Shown piece after piece: positions 18,703 through 28,240 of a stretch of DNA of 64,000 bases. The notes below the pieces were generated by a model, which was not told the origin of the DNA, did no database searches, and saw only the letters and a list, made by a program, of their open reading frames with translations. Position 1 is the stretch's first letter, and every line of letters starts with the position of its first letter. Location of the stretch: contig NZ_CP047026.1 in NCBI RefSeq assembly GCF_009796785.1, positions 4,160,108 to 4,224,107 on the forward strand, given 5' to 3'. Made by a program: the position numbers and the translations under genes. The stretch is from Polaribacter sp. L3A8 (GTDB lineage Bacteria > Bacteroidota > Bacteroidia > Flavobacteriales > Flavobacteriaceae).

Positions 18703-20518
18703 TGATTATAGGTATTTTTATTTCAAAATTAGAACCTTTTTTACTTGTGTCTATTTTTAAAGTTCCTTCTATTTGTTCTACTCTTTTTTTTACGCTTTCT
18801 AAACCAAAACCTTTTTTTAGCACTAAGTCTTCATTAAAACCAATACCATTATCGGTAACGTTAAGTATTATGAGTTGGTTTTTATGGTCGTTCATACTAA
18901 TTTTTATTTCTGTAGCTTTAGAATATTTTATGGCATTTGTAGTTAATTCTGAAATTACACGATACAAATGAACACATTTATCTTGTGATAATTCAATGTT
19001 TTTAAGGTTAAAGTTATAATTGATTTTATGTTTTGTTAAATTATCAATTTTAGTACAGAACTCAATTAAACTTTCAATAAAATTATCAGAATTAATTTTT
19101 GGTGCGTATAAGCTGTTTAATAAATATCTATAATCGTTATAAAAAGCATCTAAAATTTCTTTTACTTTTTCGGGTGATTTTTCATCGTTTTGTAATAAAC
19201 GTAATTTTAAAGCTTCTAAATAACCACCAAAAGTATCATGAACATTATTTACTAAGTTGTTTCTTTCTGTGTGTTGAAATGCTAAGGTTTTATTTTGAAA
19301 ATTGTACTTTAACTCATCACTTACTTTTTTGAGTTTAAAGTATTTAAATTGAGCTTCTATAACCGAACCAAAAATAAAACGAGTAAAAAGTAAAATTTCT
19401 AAAGCTAAAGCAATATAGTAAATTGTAGATCCGCTAAATGTTATGGCTAAATTATTGTAGACGCTCGGGTTTATAATCTGACCACTTATAATGGCTATAA
19501 TAGGTAATATAAAAGCGATTACTAAATAAATAGGGAGCTGTTTTGTAATGGTTAAATACAAGTGATTTAAAATCCAAATAAATGCGATTACTTTTAAGAT
19601 AGTCCAAACATAAAGATATAAAACAACGAGTCCGCCAAAGAAAAATTTATACAAATAGAATAATAAAAGTGCTAGTGCGATATAAGCACCAATTTTAAAA
19701 AGTAATTTAGGGATTGCTTGAGATTTGTTTAATTTGTAAAATTTTAAATAAAAACAACCAATTGAAGCTACACCAATTGTTTGGCTAAGGCTTCTAATAT
19801 TGTTGATTGCAAATTCGCTTGCTGACCAAAAATATTGTACGCCAATTCCTTTACCTGCCAAGAATTCTATTAATACCGTAAAAATATATAAAGCGTAAAA
19901 TAAAACAGCATATTCCTTTTTTATAACGGCAAAAAAGACCAAAATTAAAGCCATACAAATTAGAAAGGCGATATACATTCCAAAATAGAAATACTCCGTT
20001 TCTACGCGTTTTAAAAATTGATTTTCAGTTTCTAGAAAGTAAGACAATCGTGTTCTGGTGTCTTTATTTTTAACTTTTAAAAAGACTTCTGTTTGTTGTG
20101 TTGTGTCTATAGGCAATTTCCAAACCGGATGCCTGTAAAAAATATTTTTATGAGGAAATTCTTTGTTGTTAGAAACCCTATAAAGTGAGTCGATTTTATC
20201 ACCTTTTTTTAAATATATTTTTCCATAAGGTAAATAAGGGTTTGCAATTGTAAAATACTTATAGTCGTTTTCTGTAGTCGATTGTGGTAATAAAAAATGA
20301 TTCCAGAGTGTGTTTTCTCCTAAATTTTTATAGATTTTTGGTTTTTTTTCTTGTTGAAATCTACCCAATTCATAATTTTTAATAATCTCTTTAATAGAAA
20401 CAACATCTTTAGAAGGTTGTTTAAAAAATGATATTGAAGTGTAAATGGAAGATGCTTCTTTTTGTGAAAAAGAAAATAAAGTAAAGAAAAATAAAATTAG
20501 GGGGAGTTTAATTTTCAC
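18695..20518 (-). CDS. 7TM-DISM sensor histidine kinase
   Basis: The 607-residue product starts at a GTG. A signal sequence is followed by a periplasmic 7TMR-DISMED2-type beta domain (about 20-165), then seven membrane helices (about 175-385, 7TMR-DISM), a dimerisation helix with the phosphorylated His in NNLVNNVHDTFGG, and an ATPase domain with NAIKYSKA (N box), DNGIGF and GFGLESVKKRV. This is a HisKA_3-like kinase matching the NarL-type regulator next to it. The DISM domain suggests sensing of a carbohydrate or similar small ligand; the signal is unknown. Confidence 0.88.
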   Translation of the reverse strand: MKIKLPLILFFFTLFSFSQKEASSIYTSISFFKQPSKDVVSIKEIIKNYELGRFQQEKKPKIYKNLGENTLWNHFLLPQSTTENDYKYFTIANPYLPYGKIYLKKGDKIDSLYRVSNNKEFPHKNIFYRHPVWKLPIDTTQQTEVFLKVKNKDTRTRLSYFLETENQFLKRVETEYFYFGMYIAFLICMALILVFFAVIKKEYAVLFYALYIFTVLIEFLAGKGIGVQYFWSASEFAINNIRSLSQTIGVASIGCFYLKFYKLNKSQAIPKLLFKIGAYIALALLLFYLYKFFFGGLVVLYLYVWTILKVIAFIWILNHLYLTITKQLPIYLVIAFILPIIAIISGQIINPSVYNNLAITFSGSTIYYIALALEILLFTRFIFGSVIEAQFKYFKLKKVSDELKYNFQNKTLAFQHTERNNLVNNVHDTFGGYLEALKLRLLQNDEKSPEKVKEILDAFYNDYRYLLNSLYAPKINSDNFIESLIEFCTKIDNLTKHKINYNFNLKNIELSQDKCVHLYRVISELTTNAIKYSKATEIKISMNDHKNQLIILNVTDNGIGFNEDLVLKKGFGLESVKKRVEQIEGTLKIDTSKKGSNFEIKIPIIND

Positions 20519-20600
20519 ATTTATGTTTTAAATACCCTACTAAAGTATGGTTTTTTTTTTTGAGTTCAAACTAATTTTGTTAACGAAAATGAAATATGCT

Positions 20601-21008
20601 ATGGAAGTTAAAAAATTATATGAGTATAACGAATTAAAATCTGTTGATAATACATATCAAATTAGCAATAAAGAAATACCCATAAATCTTATTGAAGACT
20701 TTCTACGTTTTTTTAATTTAGGATTACAGGACCTCTCATCTCTTAAACAATTTTCTAAAAACTTACAGGAAGAAAAGCGTTTTAAAAAAGTAAATAAATC
20801 TAAATTTTATTCACTTACAAAAAAAGAACAACAAATTTTTGAGTTGGTTGTTTATGGAAAATCTACCAAAGAAATTGCAACCCAACTTTTTATAGAACCT
20901 ACAACTGTTAGTACTCATAGAAAAAACATAAAACAAAAATTAGAGTTAGAATCAATTTTTGATTTGTATAAATATGCAAATGCATTTAATGTTTTTGATA
21001 AATTATAA
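20601..21008 (+). CDS. Solitary LuxR-type DNA-binding protein
   Basis: The frame is open from 20547, but the first codons read through a run of Ts; starts at 20589 or 20601 (MEVKKLYEYNELK) look more natural, and I use 20601 (135 residues). The C-terminal 65 residues are a GerE/LuxR helix-turn-helix (SLTKKEQQIFELVVYGKSTK, then VSTHRKNIKQKLEL). The first 70 residues show no receiver or known sensor domain. It is divergent from the 7TM-DISM kinase and may act with it. A bidirectional terminator follows. Confidence 0.75.
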   Translation: MEVKKLYEYNELKSVDNTYQISNKEIPINLIEDFLRFFNLGLQDLSSLKQFSKNLQEEKRFKKVNKSKFYSLTKKEQQIFELVVYGKSTKEIATQLFIEPTTVSTHRKNIKQKLELESIFDLYKYANAFNVFDKL

Positions 21009-21035
21009 AAAGGAGAAGTAAATTTGTTTTAATTG

Positions 21036-21076
21036 AAAAAGCGATTTAATGAAAGTTAAATCGCTTTTTTTTTTTG
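21036..21076. terminator. Bidirectional terminator
   Basis: A 9-bp stem, GCGATTTAA (21041-21049) and TTAAATCGC (21056-21064), extends into AAAAA/TTTTT flanks and ends in a run of more than ten Ts. It separates the convergent LuxR-type and TonB receptor genes. Confidence 0.85.
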
Positions 21077-21078
21077 AT

Positions 21079-23532
21079 TTAAAACTTCATACCAACTTTT
21101 AAGTTTAATACGCGTCCGGTCATAAAATTCGGAATTCCGAATTGTGTTTTAGAATATACATCTCTAACCCACGTGTTGGTAATTGAATTTTGAATATCGA
21201 ACATATTAAAAAGTTCTAAACCTGCGGATAATTCTTTAAATTTAGACATCCAACCTGTTGTATATTGTTTGTTTGCATCTACAAAAATATATGACACACC
21301 TAAATCGGCACGTTTATAATCTCTTAAACGTCCTTGAAAATCATAGACATCTGCATAAGAAGGAGAACCACCCGGAACACCTGTGTTATATACCAAATTT
21401 AAATACGCTTTTAGGTTTGGTAAATTAGGAACGTAATCTTGAAAAAGAATTCCGAATTTAATACGTTGATCAGAAGGTCTTGCAATAGCGCCTCTATTAT
21501 CAATATTTTCTTCTGTTTTTAAATACCCTAAACTTACCCAACTTTCACTACCAGGAACAAACTCGCCATTTAAACGTACATCCAATCCGGTTGCATAAGC
21601 AGTAGTTACATTGTCTGCTCTATAACGTATTCTAACATTATCTATAGAATAGGCATTTACATCAGATAAATCTTTATAATATAATTCTGTTGTTAACTTA
21701 AAAGGTCTTTCCCACATTTGAAAGCTATAATCCATTCCTGCCACCATGTGAATCGATTTTTGAGCTTTTACATCTACATTAATAGCACCATTAAAGTCTC
21801 TTAATTCTCTATAAGAAGGTGGTTGAGAGTACCATCCACCAGAAAGTCTAAATAACATGTCTTTATCCCAATTGGGTTTAATAGCAAATTGTGCTCTAGG
21901 ACTAATAATGGTTAGATTTTTAGATTTTACTCCATTTCCAGTAACAGACCAACTTTGAGATCTAATACCTAAGTTGTAAAAAACCTCATGCTCATTCCAA
22001 AAAGAACGTTGGTTAAATTGTACAAAACCAGAAACTCTATTGATAGCAACATTATTATCTTTTCTGATATTTTGATAAGGTGTAATTTCGCCTTCAAAAG
22101 GCAGATAAGGTTGATTGTTAGAGCTGTGAAAAGGAGGTCTTATAGAAAAGCCTAAAGAATCTATTACTTCCCATTCTCTAATACGGTCTCTAATATCTTC
22201 TTTTTGATATTTAGCACCAAAGTTCCATTGAATGTCACCTTTTTTAATGGTTCCTTTTATTTGCAGATTGGTTATTAAAGCATCTAAATCGTTACGAGCA
22301 TGATTTAATTGAGAACCAATTCCTTGAGAAAAATCTACTTCACCAAAGTTTTCTGAACCAATATTTGCATCAATTTCACCTAAATTATACGCAGCTGCAA
22401 TATCAAAATGTTCTTCTTCTTGTGTATTGTATCTAGATGCGGTTGCTGTTAAAGTAAAATTATCATTTACCTTATAATCGGCAGATAAAGCACCAAACAT
22501 TGTTAAATATTTATCTTCTTCTTGACCAGAGTAAAAAACAATTAATTCTAAAGGGTTTGCAACAGTACCAAAACGAGTTCTTCTAGAAATAGGTTGGTAA
22601 TTATAATCGTTTAAAGAAAAATTACCTAAGAAGTTTAGTGAAAATTTTTCTGAAAACTCGTAAGACAAATAGGTTTGTACATCTGTAAACCTAGGTTTAA
22701 AATTCGTTTCAATTTGTTTGCTGTTTACAAACAAACTATTATCTCTATACCTAACGCCTGTAATTGTACTTAATTTTTTATTTAAAAACTGCCCCTCAAA
22801 AGTAGCACTTGCGCCTAGTAAACTGGCATCAACAGTTGTGGCAGTTTCTGTAGGTTTTCTATACGTAATGTCTAAAACAGACGATAATTTATCGCCATAC
22901 TTGGCCTGAAAACCTCCTGCAGAAAAATTAATGTTTTGCACCATATTTGAGTTGATAAAACTTAAACCTTCTTGTTGACCAGATCTAATTAAAAAAGGTC
23001 TGTAAATTTCAATTCCATTTACATAGACCAAATTCTCATCAAAATTACCACCTCTAACATTGTATTGGGTACTTAATTCGTTGTTATTACTAACACCTGG
23101 TAAGGTCATTAAAACGTTTTCTACCCCTGCATTTGGACCAATAATGTTTTTAACAACTGCAATGTCTATTTTCTTTATACCCTGTGCATTTCTAATGTTA
23201 TCTTTAATAACTATTTCTTTTAATTCTTCTGTTTTAGAAGTAAGTGTTACAGAGTAACGGACTCCATTTCTACTATTTGCTATATATTTTTTAGTGAATG
23301 TTCTAAATGATAAATGACTAAAAACAAGTGTAATTTCTTCTCTATAAGGAATTCTAATTTGATAATTACCGTTTTTATCTGTGGTTGTACCCACGTTGTT
23401 GTATTTTATGGATACTTTTTCTATTGGTTGTTTGTTTTTATCTTTTACAGTTCCTTTAAGGATTGTCATTTTTTGAGCAAATGCAAAAACAGGTAACAAT
23501 AATAAAATTAGAAAGACTTTTTTTAGGCGCAT
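21079..23532 (-). CDS. TonB-dependent receptor with carboxypeptidase-like N-domain
   Basis: The 817-residue product has a signal peptide (to about residue 19), a CarboxypepD_reg-like domain (about 24-105, LKGTVKDKNKQPIEKVSIKY), a plug with LMTLPGVSNNNELSTQYNVR and a beta barrel. The plug is of the conserved flavobacterial receptor type without an adjoining SusD gene, so it is probably not a polysaccharide-utilisation system. The substrate is unknown. It follows the M23 peptidase gene by one base, implying cotranscription and perhaps a shared envelope role. Confidence 0.88.
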   Translation of the reverse strand: MRLKKVFLILLLLPVFAFAQKMTILKGTVKDKNKQPIEKVSIKYNNVGTTTDKNGNYQIRIPYREEITLVFSHLSFRTFTKKYIANSRNGVRYSVTLTSKTEELKEIVIKDNIRNAQGIKKIDIAVVKNIIGPNAGVENVLMTLPGVSNNNELSTQYNVRGGNFDENLVYVNGIEIYRPFLIRSGQQEGLSFINSNMVQNINFSAGGFQAKYGDKLSSVLDITYRKPTETATTVDASLLGASATFEGQFLNKKLSTITGVRYRDNSLFVNSKQIETNFKPRFTDVQTYLSYEFSEKFSLNFLGNFSLNDYNYQPISRRTRFGTVANPLELIVFYSGQEEDKYLTMFGALSADYKVNDNFTLTATASRYNTQEEEHFDIAAAYNLGEIDANIGSENFGEVDFSQGIGSQLNHARNDLDALITNLQIKGTIKKGDIQWNFGAKYQKEDIRDRIREWEVIDSLGFSIRPPFHSSNNQPYLPFEGEITPYQNIRKDNNVAINRVSGFVQFNQRSFWNEHEVFYNLGIRSQSWSVTGNGVKSKNLTIISPRAQFAIKPNWDKDMLFRLSGGWYSQPPSYRELRDFNGAINVDVKAQKSIHMVAGMDYSFQMWERPFKLTTELYYKDLSDVNAYSIDNVRIRYRADNVTTAYATGLDVRLNGEFVPGSESWVSLGYLKTEENIDNRGAIARPSDQRIKFGILFQDYVPNLPNLKAYLNLVYNTGVPGGSPSYADVYDFQGRLRDYKRADLGVSYIFVDANKQYTTGWMSKFKELSAGLELFNMFDIQNSITNTWVRDVYSKTQFGIPNFMTGRVLNLKVGMKF

Positions 23533-23533
23533 G

Positions 23534-25273
23534 TTAGTTTACTTGTTTCTTAAAGAACGTTGCAGAAAGTGTATTCGTATTTCCAACATTGTCCGAGACT
23601 ACAATTTTAAAGATATGTTTGCTACCAACCAATTTTTTATCACTAAAATTGTAGGTTAATATTCTTTTTTTATGATTGTACTCCATTAGAATCCATTTTC
23701 CATCTATGGAGGCTCTGTAATTTTTAATACCAGAACCACTATCAGAAATTTTTACTTTAATGGTTTTACTTTTAGAAATCCATTGGTTATTTTTAAAATA
23801 CAATAAACTTATTTTTGGTTTATAAATATCACTAACTAAAGCATATTTACCCAACGTTTTTGTTGTAGTGTAAAATGTACTGTCCTTTTTTCTAGTATAT
23901 TGATACCATGGATATTTAGATTTTTCTACATTGGCAATATAGAGTTGCTGTTTTTCCGTTTCAGAATACTTAGAAACATCAAAAGTTAAGGTAAAACTTT
24001 TATCTAAAGGAATAGTAGGTGTATGAATTTTGGCAACACCTTTATCAACTTTAAAATCTAAATAAAGATCTTCATAAAAAGTATTTTTAGGAAAAGCAAC
24101 AGTTACATTTTCTTGAGTAAATTTTTGAAAATTTTTAGCCACTATTTTATAAGCAGTTGTATCTTCTTGTTGCGTAAAAATTACATTATTCTCTTTGCCA
24201 ACTACCGGTATTTTTAGAGAACTAACGTTTCCTTTGTAATCTTTTGCAATAATTTCTATGTTATAATTATATCCGTTTTTAATGTTTATTTTTCCATTAT
24301 TTATTAAACCTTCGTAAGTAGAAAGCTTGTTTGCAGTTTCTTTATATGTTTTTTGATATTTTTTCTTATATTTTTTATAATGCGGATAATCAATATGCAA
24401 GTTGATGAATTTACTTTCTGCGAAAGAGAATTTTTCTACATCATGATGGTAAAAACGCTTTCCATTTACAAACATTTCTAAGCTATAAATTCCGTTTTTA
24501 TTGTTTGCTTTATCAAGTCTATCAAAAACATTTACACCAAAACCAATTATTCCCGAAGCAGAAATTTTATTCACTGAATAACTGCCTTTTTTTATACTTT
24601 TTAAAGGAAGAACCAAACTTTTATTCTTATTATTAATTCTTGCGTTGTTGTTAAGTGCATATACTTTTAATGCAAGAAAAAGAGGAGGGGTGGTGTCTTC
24701 TGGTTTTAACCCGAAAAATAACGGATTAATAACATGTTCTGTTTTTGTGTTTCTAATTTCAAAATGTAAATGTGGACCTCCAGAACTACCTGTATCTCCA
24801 GAATACGCAATAACTTCGCTCTTTTTTACAGGAAATTGATTCTCTTTAAAAAATAAATTACCGGTTTCATAATCTTCTTTTTTATATTGAATTGCTTTTA
24901 CATATTCTTCAATTTTGTCTGCATATTTACTTAAATGCGCATAAACGGTTGTAAACCCATTTGGATGTGTAATATAAAGTGCTTTTCCAAAACCATACTG
25001 AGCAACTTTTAATCTAGATACATATCCGTCTGCGGGAGCATATATTTTTAAGCCTTCTCTTCCTTGTGTTTTAATATCTACGCCAGAATGAAAGTGATTA
25101 CTCCTTAATTCGCCAAAAGTACCTGCTAAAACAGTTGAAATGCCTAAAGGATTTCTAAAATAGTCTTGTGGGTAGTTTTCTTGAGAAAAGCAAAAAAAAG
25201 TAGATAAGAATGTGAATAACAATACTGTTTGTTTCAAAATACTAATATTTTCTGCAAAAATACTAAAAATCAT
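23534..25273 (-). CDS. M23-family metallopeptidase (LytM-type murein endopeptidase)
   Basis: The 579-residue exported protein has its M23 domain at about residues 45-190. Zinc and catalytic residues are visible in NHFHSGVDI (H-x3-D) and HLHFEI (H-x-H). A long beta-rich C-terminal part of about 380 residues ends in an Ig-like stretch (SDSGSGIKNYRASIDGKW). It probably cleaves peptidoglycan cross-links, or is a regulator if inactive. The start is uncertain: TTG at 25237 would give a cleaner signal peptide, and a -7-like TATTTTTG lies between the two possible starts. Confidence 0.87.
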   Translation of the reverse strand: MIFSIFAENISILKQTVLLFTFLSTFFCFSQENYPQDYFRNPLGISTVLAGTFGELRSNHFHSGVDIKTQGREGLKIYAPADGYVSRLKVAQYGFGKALYITHPNGFTTVYAHLSKYADKIEEYVKAIQYKKEDYETGNLFFKENQFPVKKSEVIAYSGDTGSSGGPHLHFEIRNTKTEHVINPLFFGLKPEDTTPPLFLALKVYALNNNARINNKNKSLVLPLKSIKKGSYSVNKISASGIIGFGVNVFDRLDKANNKNGIYSLEMFVNGKRFYHHDVEKFSFAESKFINLHIDYPHYKKYKKKYQKTYKETANKLSTYEGLINNGKINIKNGYNYNIEIIAKDYKGNVSSLKIPVVGKENNVIFTQQEDTTAYKIVAKNFQKFTQENVTVAFPKNTFYEDLYLDFKVDKGVAKIHTPTIPLDKSFTLTFDVSKYSETEKQQLYIANVEKSKYPWYQYTRKKDSTFYTTTKTLGKYALVSDIYKPKISLLYFKNNQWISKSKTIKVKISDSGSGIKNYRASIDGKWILMEYNHKKRILTYNFSDKKLVGSKHIFKIVVSDNVGNTNTLSATFFKKQVN

Positions 25274-25326
25274 TTTTTGATTAAAATGTTAATCTTTAGA
25301 GTATTGATAAAATAAGTAACAAAATG

Positions 25327-25357
25327 TTGTAAAGTTTAAAACAGAATGTTAACTTTG
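25327..25357 (+). promoter_or_regulatory. Promoter of the coiled-coil/zapA operon
   Basis: TTG at 25327-25329, a 20-bp spacer and TAACTTTG at 25350-25357 match the Bacteroidota TTG-N17-23-TAnnTTTG consensus exactly, 28 bp before the first ATG. Confidence 0.75.
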
Positions 25358-25385
25358 TAGATATAGTTTTATTCTTAAAATTTAG

Positions 25386-25676
25386 ATGTGTAATACAATA
25401 GAAGCAATTCATTTACTGGAAGATAAGCTACAGAGCTTACTCTCTAATTATGAATTTTTAAAGAATGAAAATGAAATATTGCTTCAAAGTACAAACAAGT
25501 TACAACATCAGTTAATTGAAAGTGAGCGATTATTAGCAGAACAGAAAAAAGAATATGATTTGCTTAAAGTTGCAAAAACTATAGATGGCAGTAGTACAAA
25601 TACAAGAGATACAAAACTCAAAATAAATACTTTAATTCGAGAAATCGATAAGTGTATTATACAATTACACAAATAA
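25386..25676 (+). CDS. Small coiled-coil protein upstream of zapA (ZapB-like in character)
   Basis: The 96-residue product is predicted to be almost all helix, with heptad-like Leu/Ile spacing from about residue 8 to 62 (LEDKLQSLLSNYEFLKNENE) and a second helix at the C-terminus. It has no signal or membrane segment. It is 13 bp from zapA and shares its promoter, so a role as a cytosolic coiled-coil division factor like ZapB is a reasonable guess; homology to ZapB itself is not shown by eye. Confidence 0.72.
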   Translation: MCNTIEAIHLLEDKLQSLLSNYEFLKNENEILLQSTNKLQHQLIESERLLAEQKKEYDLLKVAKTIDGSSTNTRDTKLKINTLIREIDKCIIQLHK

Positions 25677-25689
25677 AGTTCATTAAATT

Positions 25690-25980
25690 GTGGGAAAACT
25701 TAAAATTAATGTTGTTATAGCAGGTAGAACCTATCCTTTAAGTGTGAATAACACAAAAGAAGAGGAAGGCATGAGAAAAGCCGCAACCGCTATTAATAAA
25801 TTAATTTCTATGTACGAAGAAAATTATGCCGTTAGCGATAAACAAGATGTTTTAGCTATGTGTGCTTTGCAATTTGCTTCGAAAGTAGAAATAGCATCAT
25901 TAGAAAAGGATTCTACAGATAGAGAAGTAGTAGATAAAATAAAAGAGTTAACTAATATAGTTGATTCTCATTTAAAATAA
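25690..25980 (+). CDS. zapA: Cell division protein ZapA
   Basis: The 96-residue product starts at a GTG. It has the ZapA N-terminal beta-hairpin domain (LKINVVIAGRTYPLSVNNTK) and a long C-terminal helix (about 45-95) that forms the coiled-coil tetramer. ZapA binds and bundles FtsZ filaments at the division site. Length and position before a 6S RNA gene fit the family; the same zapA-6S RNA order is known in E. coli. Confidence 0.9.
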   Translation: MGKLKINVVIAGRTYPLSVNNTKEEEGMRKAATAINKLISMYEENYAVSDKQDVLAMCALQFASKVEIASLEKDSTDREVVDKIKELTNIVDSHLK

Positions 25981-26010
25981 GTTCTTTAAAATATACATTA
26001 ACAACACACT

Positions 26011-26195
26011 GCCTACGTTAGTACATTGTTTATTAAACTCAACACGATTCAATTATGAAGGATGAGTCTTAACTACTATAGCAAGCCATAGCTACTAAAT
26101 TTATTTTAGTACCAAGTGGATCCTTGAACAGTTAGTTAGTCCTATAAGTAACCATATTTGGAGTTTAAAAAACCAAACTAATGTAGGCTTTTTTT
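26011..26195 (+). ncRNA. ssrS: 6S RNA (6S-Flavo type)
   Basis: The 233-bp gap between zapA and rny holds a strongly structured segment. Its ends pair closely (GCCTACGTTAGT at 26011-26022 with ACTAATGTAGGC at 26177-26188, one G-U), with a long imperfect rod between them, e.g. GGATGAGTC and arms AGCAAGCCATAGCT nearby. A T run follows directly as a terminator. Size (about 180 nt), closed-rod shape with a central open region and the place behind zapA fit 6S RNA, which binds the sigma-A holoenzyme. The Rfam 6S-Flavo model would be the decisive test. Confidence 0.8.
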
Positions 26196-26213
26196 ATATA
26201 TTAAATTTAAATT

Positions 26214-27782
26214 ATGGATGGAATGATACTTCCCATTATTGTGGGAGTTTTGATAGGAATTGCAGTAGGATTTTTAATTGCAAATGCTTTAGAAAAGGCG
26301 AAAGGGAAAAAGATACTTAGTGGTACAAGAAAAGAAGCCGCTACAATTTTAAAAGAGGCAAAAATAGATGCAGATTCTGTAAAAAAAGAAAAAATATTAC
26401 AAGCTAAAGAGAAGTTTATTGAATTAAAAGCAGAGCATGAAAAAGTAATTCTTAGTAGAGAAAAAAAGATTTCTGATGTAGAGAAGCGTATTAGAGATAG
26501 AGAGTCTCAAGTGGCGTCTGAAGTTGATAAAAATAAAAGATTAAATAAATCTTTAGAACATAAAGAAGGAGAGTTTAATAAAAAGTTAGACTTTTTAGAG
26601 AATAAAGAATCAGAACTAGAAAAAATGCACAAGCGTCATGTAGATATGCTAGAGCAAATTTCTGGTTTATCTGCAGAAGATGCTAAAAAAGAATTGATAT
26701 CATCTTTAAAAGATGAGGCAAAAACAGAAGCAATGGCTTTTGTACAAACTTCTATTGAAGAAGCTAAATTAACTGCTGAACAAGAAGCTAGAAAAGTTAT
26801 TTTAGGAACCATACAAAGAGTAGGTGTAGAGCAAGCCGTAGAAAACTGTGTATCTGTATTTAACTTAGAGTCTGATGATGTTAAAGGAAGAATTATTGGT
26901 AGAGAAGGGCGTAATATTAGAGCTTTAGAAGCTGCAACAGGTGTAGAGATTATTGTTGATGATACTCCAGAAGCAATTATTCTTTCTTGTTTTGATCCTG
27001 TTCGTAGAGAGATTGCTAGATTGGCAATGCATAAGTTAGTAACCGATGGTAGAATTCATCCTGCAAGGATAGAAGAGGTTGTTAAGAAGACAGAGAACCA
27101 AATTACACAAGAGATTATAGAAGTTGGTAAAAGAACTGTAATAGATTTAGGGATTCATGGGTTACATCCAGAATTGATAAAAACGGTTGGTAGAATGAAA
27201 TACCGTTCTTCTTATGGACAAAATTTATTACAACACTCTAGAGAAGTAGCAAACCTTTGTGGTATAATGGCTGCAGAAATGGGCTTAAATGCAAAAGTAG
27301 CAAAACGTGCAGGTTTGTTGCATGATATTGGTAAAGTACCAGATACAGAAAGTGAATTGCCGCATGCATTATTAGGAATGCAATGGGCAGAAAAATATGG
27401 TGAAAAACCAGATGTTTGCAACGCTATTGGTGCTCACCATGATGAAATAGAGATGAAAACGTTAATAGCGCCAATTGTACAAGTTTGTGATGCTATTTCA
27501 GGAGCAAGACCAGGAGCAAGACGTCAGGTATTAGATTCTTACATTCAACGTTTAAAAGATTTAGAAAATATTGCATTTGGTTTTGCAGGTGTTCAGAAAG
27601 CGTATGCTATTCAGGCAGGACGTGAACTACGTGTAATGGTAGAAAGTGGTAAAGTAAATGATACCAAAGCAGCAGAATTGTCTTTTAGTATCTCTCAAAA
27701 AATACAAAACGATATGACGTATCCAGGTCAGGTAAAAGTAACTGTTATTAGAGAAACTAGAGCGGTTAATGTAGCTAAGTAA
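26214..27782 (+). CDS. rny: Ribonuclease Y
   Basis: The 522-residue product is full length. An N-terminal membrane helix (about residues 4-25) is followed by a long coiled coil (to about 195), a KH domain with [15 protein letters not shown] (about 225-240) and an HD phosphohydrolase domain with [10 protein letters not shown] in the C-terminal half. RNase Y starts mRNA decay at the membrane. The gene follows the 6S RNA terminator by 19 bp, so it either has its own promoter inside that region or receives read-through. Confidence 0.96.
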   Translation: MDGMILPIIVGVLIGIAVGFLIANALEKAKGKKILSGTRKEAATILKEAKIDADSVKKEKILQAKEKFIELKAEHEKVILSREKKISDVEKRIRDRESQVASEVDKNKRLNKSLEHKEGEFNKKLDFLENKESELEKMHKRHVDMLEQISGLSAEDAKKELISSLKDEAKTEAMAFVQTSIEEAKLTAEQEARKVILGTIQRVGVEQAVENCVSVFNLESDDVKGRIIGREGRNIRALEAATGVEIIVDDTPEAIILSCFDPVRREIARLAMHKLVTDGRIHPARIEEVVKKTENQITQEIIEVGKRTVIDLGIHGLHPELIKTVGRMKYRSSYGQNLLQHSREVANLCGIMAAEMGLNAKVAKRAGLLHDIGKVPDTESELPHALLGMQWAEKYGEKPDVCNAIGAHHDEIEMKTLIAPIVQVCDAISGARPGARRQVLDSYIQRLKDLENIAFGFAGVQKAYAIQAGRELRVMVESGKVNDTKAAELSFSISQKIQNDMTYPGQVKVTVIRETRAVNVAK

Positions 27783-27856
27783 AAATGCAATTACTTTCTG
27801 TTAAAACAGTATAAATGTAATCGAATAGTATTATTCGATGAAAATAAATATCAAAA

Positions 27857-27890
27857 AAAATCCTATTATAATTTATAACAGGATTTTTTT
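27857..27890 (+). terminator. Terminator of rny
   Basis: TCCTATTATA (27861-27870) pairs with TATAACAGGA (27874-27883) with one mismatch, flanked by an A run and followed by seven Ts. Confidence 0.72.
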
Positions 27891-28020
27891 ATACATTATA
27901 TGTAATGAGATTGCAGGTTGCTTTTATTAAAAGATAATAACTAAGCTTTTGATGTTTGATAGATAAACCACAAGTATAGCTTTTGGTTGCTTAATTGTTA
28001 CTATCGCTATTTATTGTTTG

Positions 28021-28122
28021 TAAAAAGAAAACCGTTACTATAAAGTAACGGTTTTAATAATCTATTATCAAGTGTGACAATATATCTGACTATTAATTAA
28101 TTAGTTTCCCCCGAAACTAACT
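28021..28122 (-). ncRNA. Candidate small RNA between rny and the TerC gene
   Basis: On minus, a consensus promoter (28157-28127) is followed about 100 bases later by a perfect 12-bp terminator hairpin (AGTAACGGTTTT and its complement, 28055-28028) and five Ts. Near the 5' end is an 8-bp stem, TTAGTTTC/GAAACTAA, with a GGGG loop (28120-28101 on minus). There is no convincing ORF. The rest of the 27783-28240 gap (27891-28020) shows nothing I can name. Transcript ends are inferred. Confidence 0.62.
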
Positions 28123-28126
28123 GGTA

Positions 28127-28157
28127 CAAATATATATTATTTGTTTAATAAAAACAA
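28127..28157 (-). promoter_or_regulatory. Promoter of the candidate small RNA
   Basis: On minus, TTG (28157-28155), a 20-bp spacer and TATATTTG (28134-28127) are an exact TTG-N20-TAnnTTTG promoter. There is no protein gene on minus behind it before the hairpin at 28055. Confidence 0.7.
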
Positions 28158-28189
28158 TAAAAAGTTAAACAAATTAAGTAAGGCAGAAA

Positions 28190-28220
28190 AAAAGAGTTTC
28201 ACTTAAAATGAAACTCTTTT
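28190..28220 (-). terminator. Terminator of the TerC gene
   Basis: A perfect 12-bp stem, AAAAGAGTTTCA (28190-28201) with TGAAACTCTTTT (28209-28220), is followed on minus by a T run, 20 bp after the stop codon. Confidence 0.8.
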
Positions 28221-28240
28221 ATAATATAGTTTAGATTCTC

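Noticed and set aside
20547..20600. Upstream ATG start of the solitary LuxR-type gene
   Set aside because: It would translate a long T run into Phe codons and add no family residues; later starts fit better.
25690..25980. Whether the zapA frame with its GTG start is a chance ORF
   Set aside because: The ZapA domain pattern, the spacing behind the coiled-coil gene and the promoter support it as real.
27891..28020. Possible tRNA or further RNA on plus behind rny
   Set aside because: No cloverleaf, promoter or stable stem could be found in this part.
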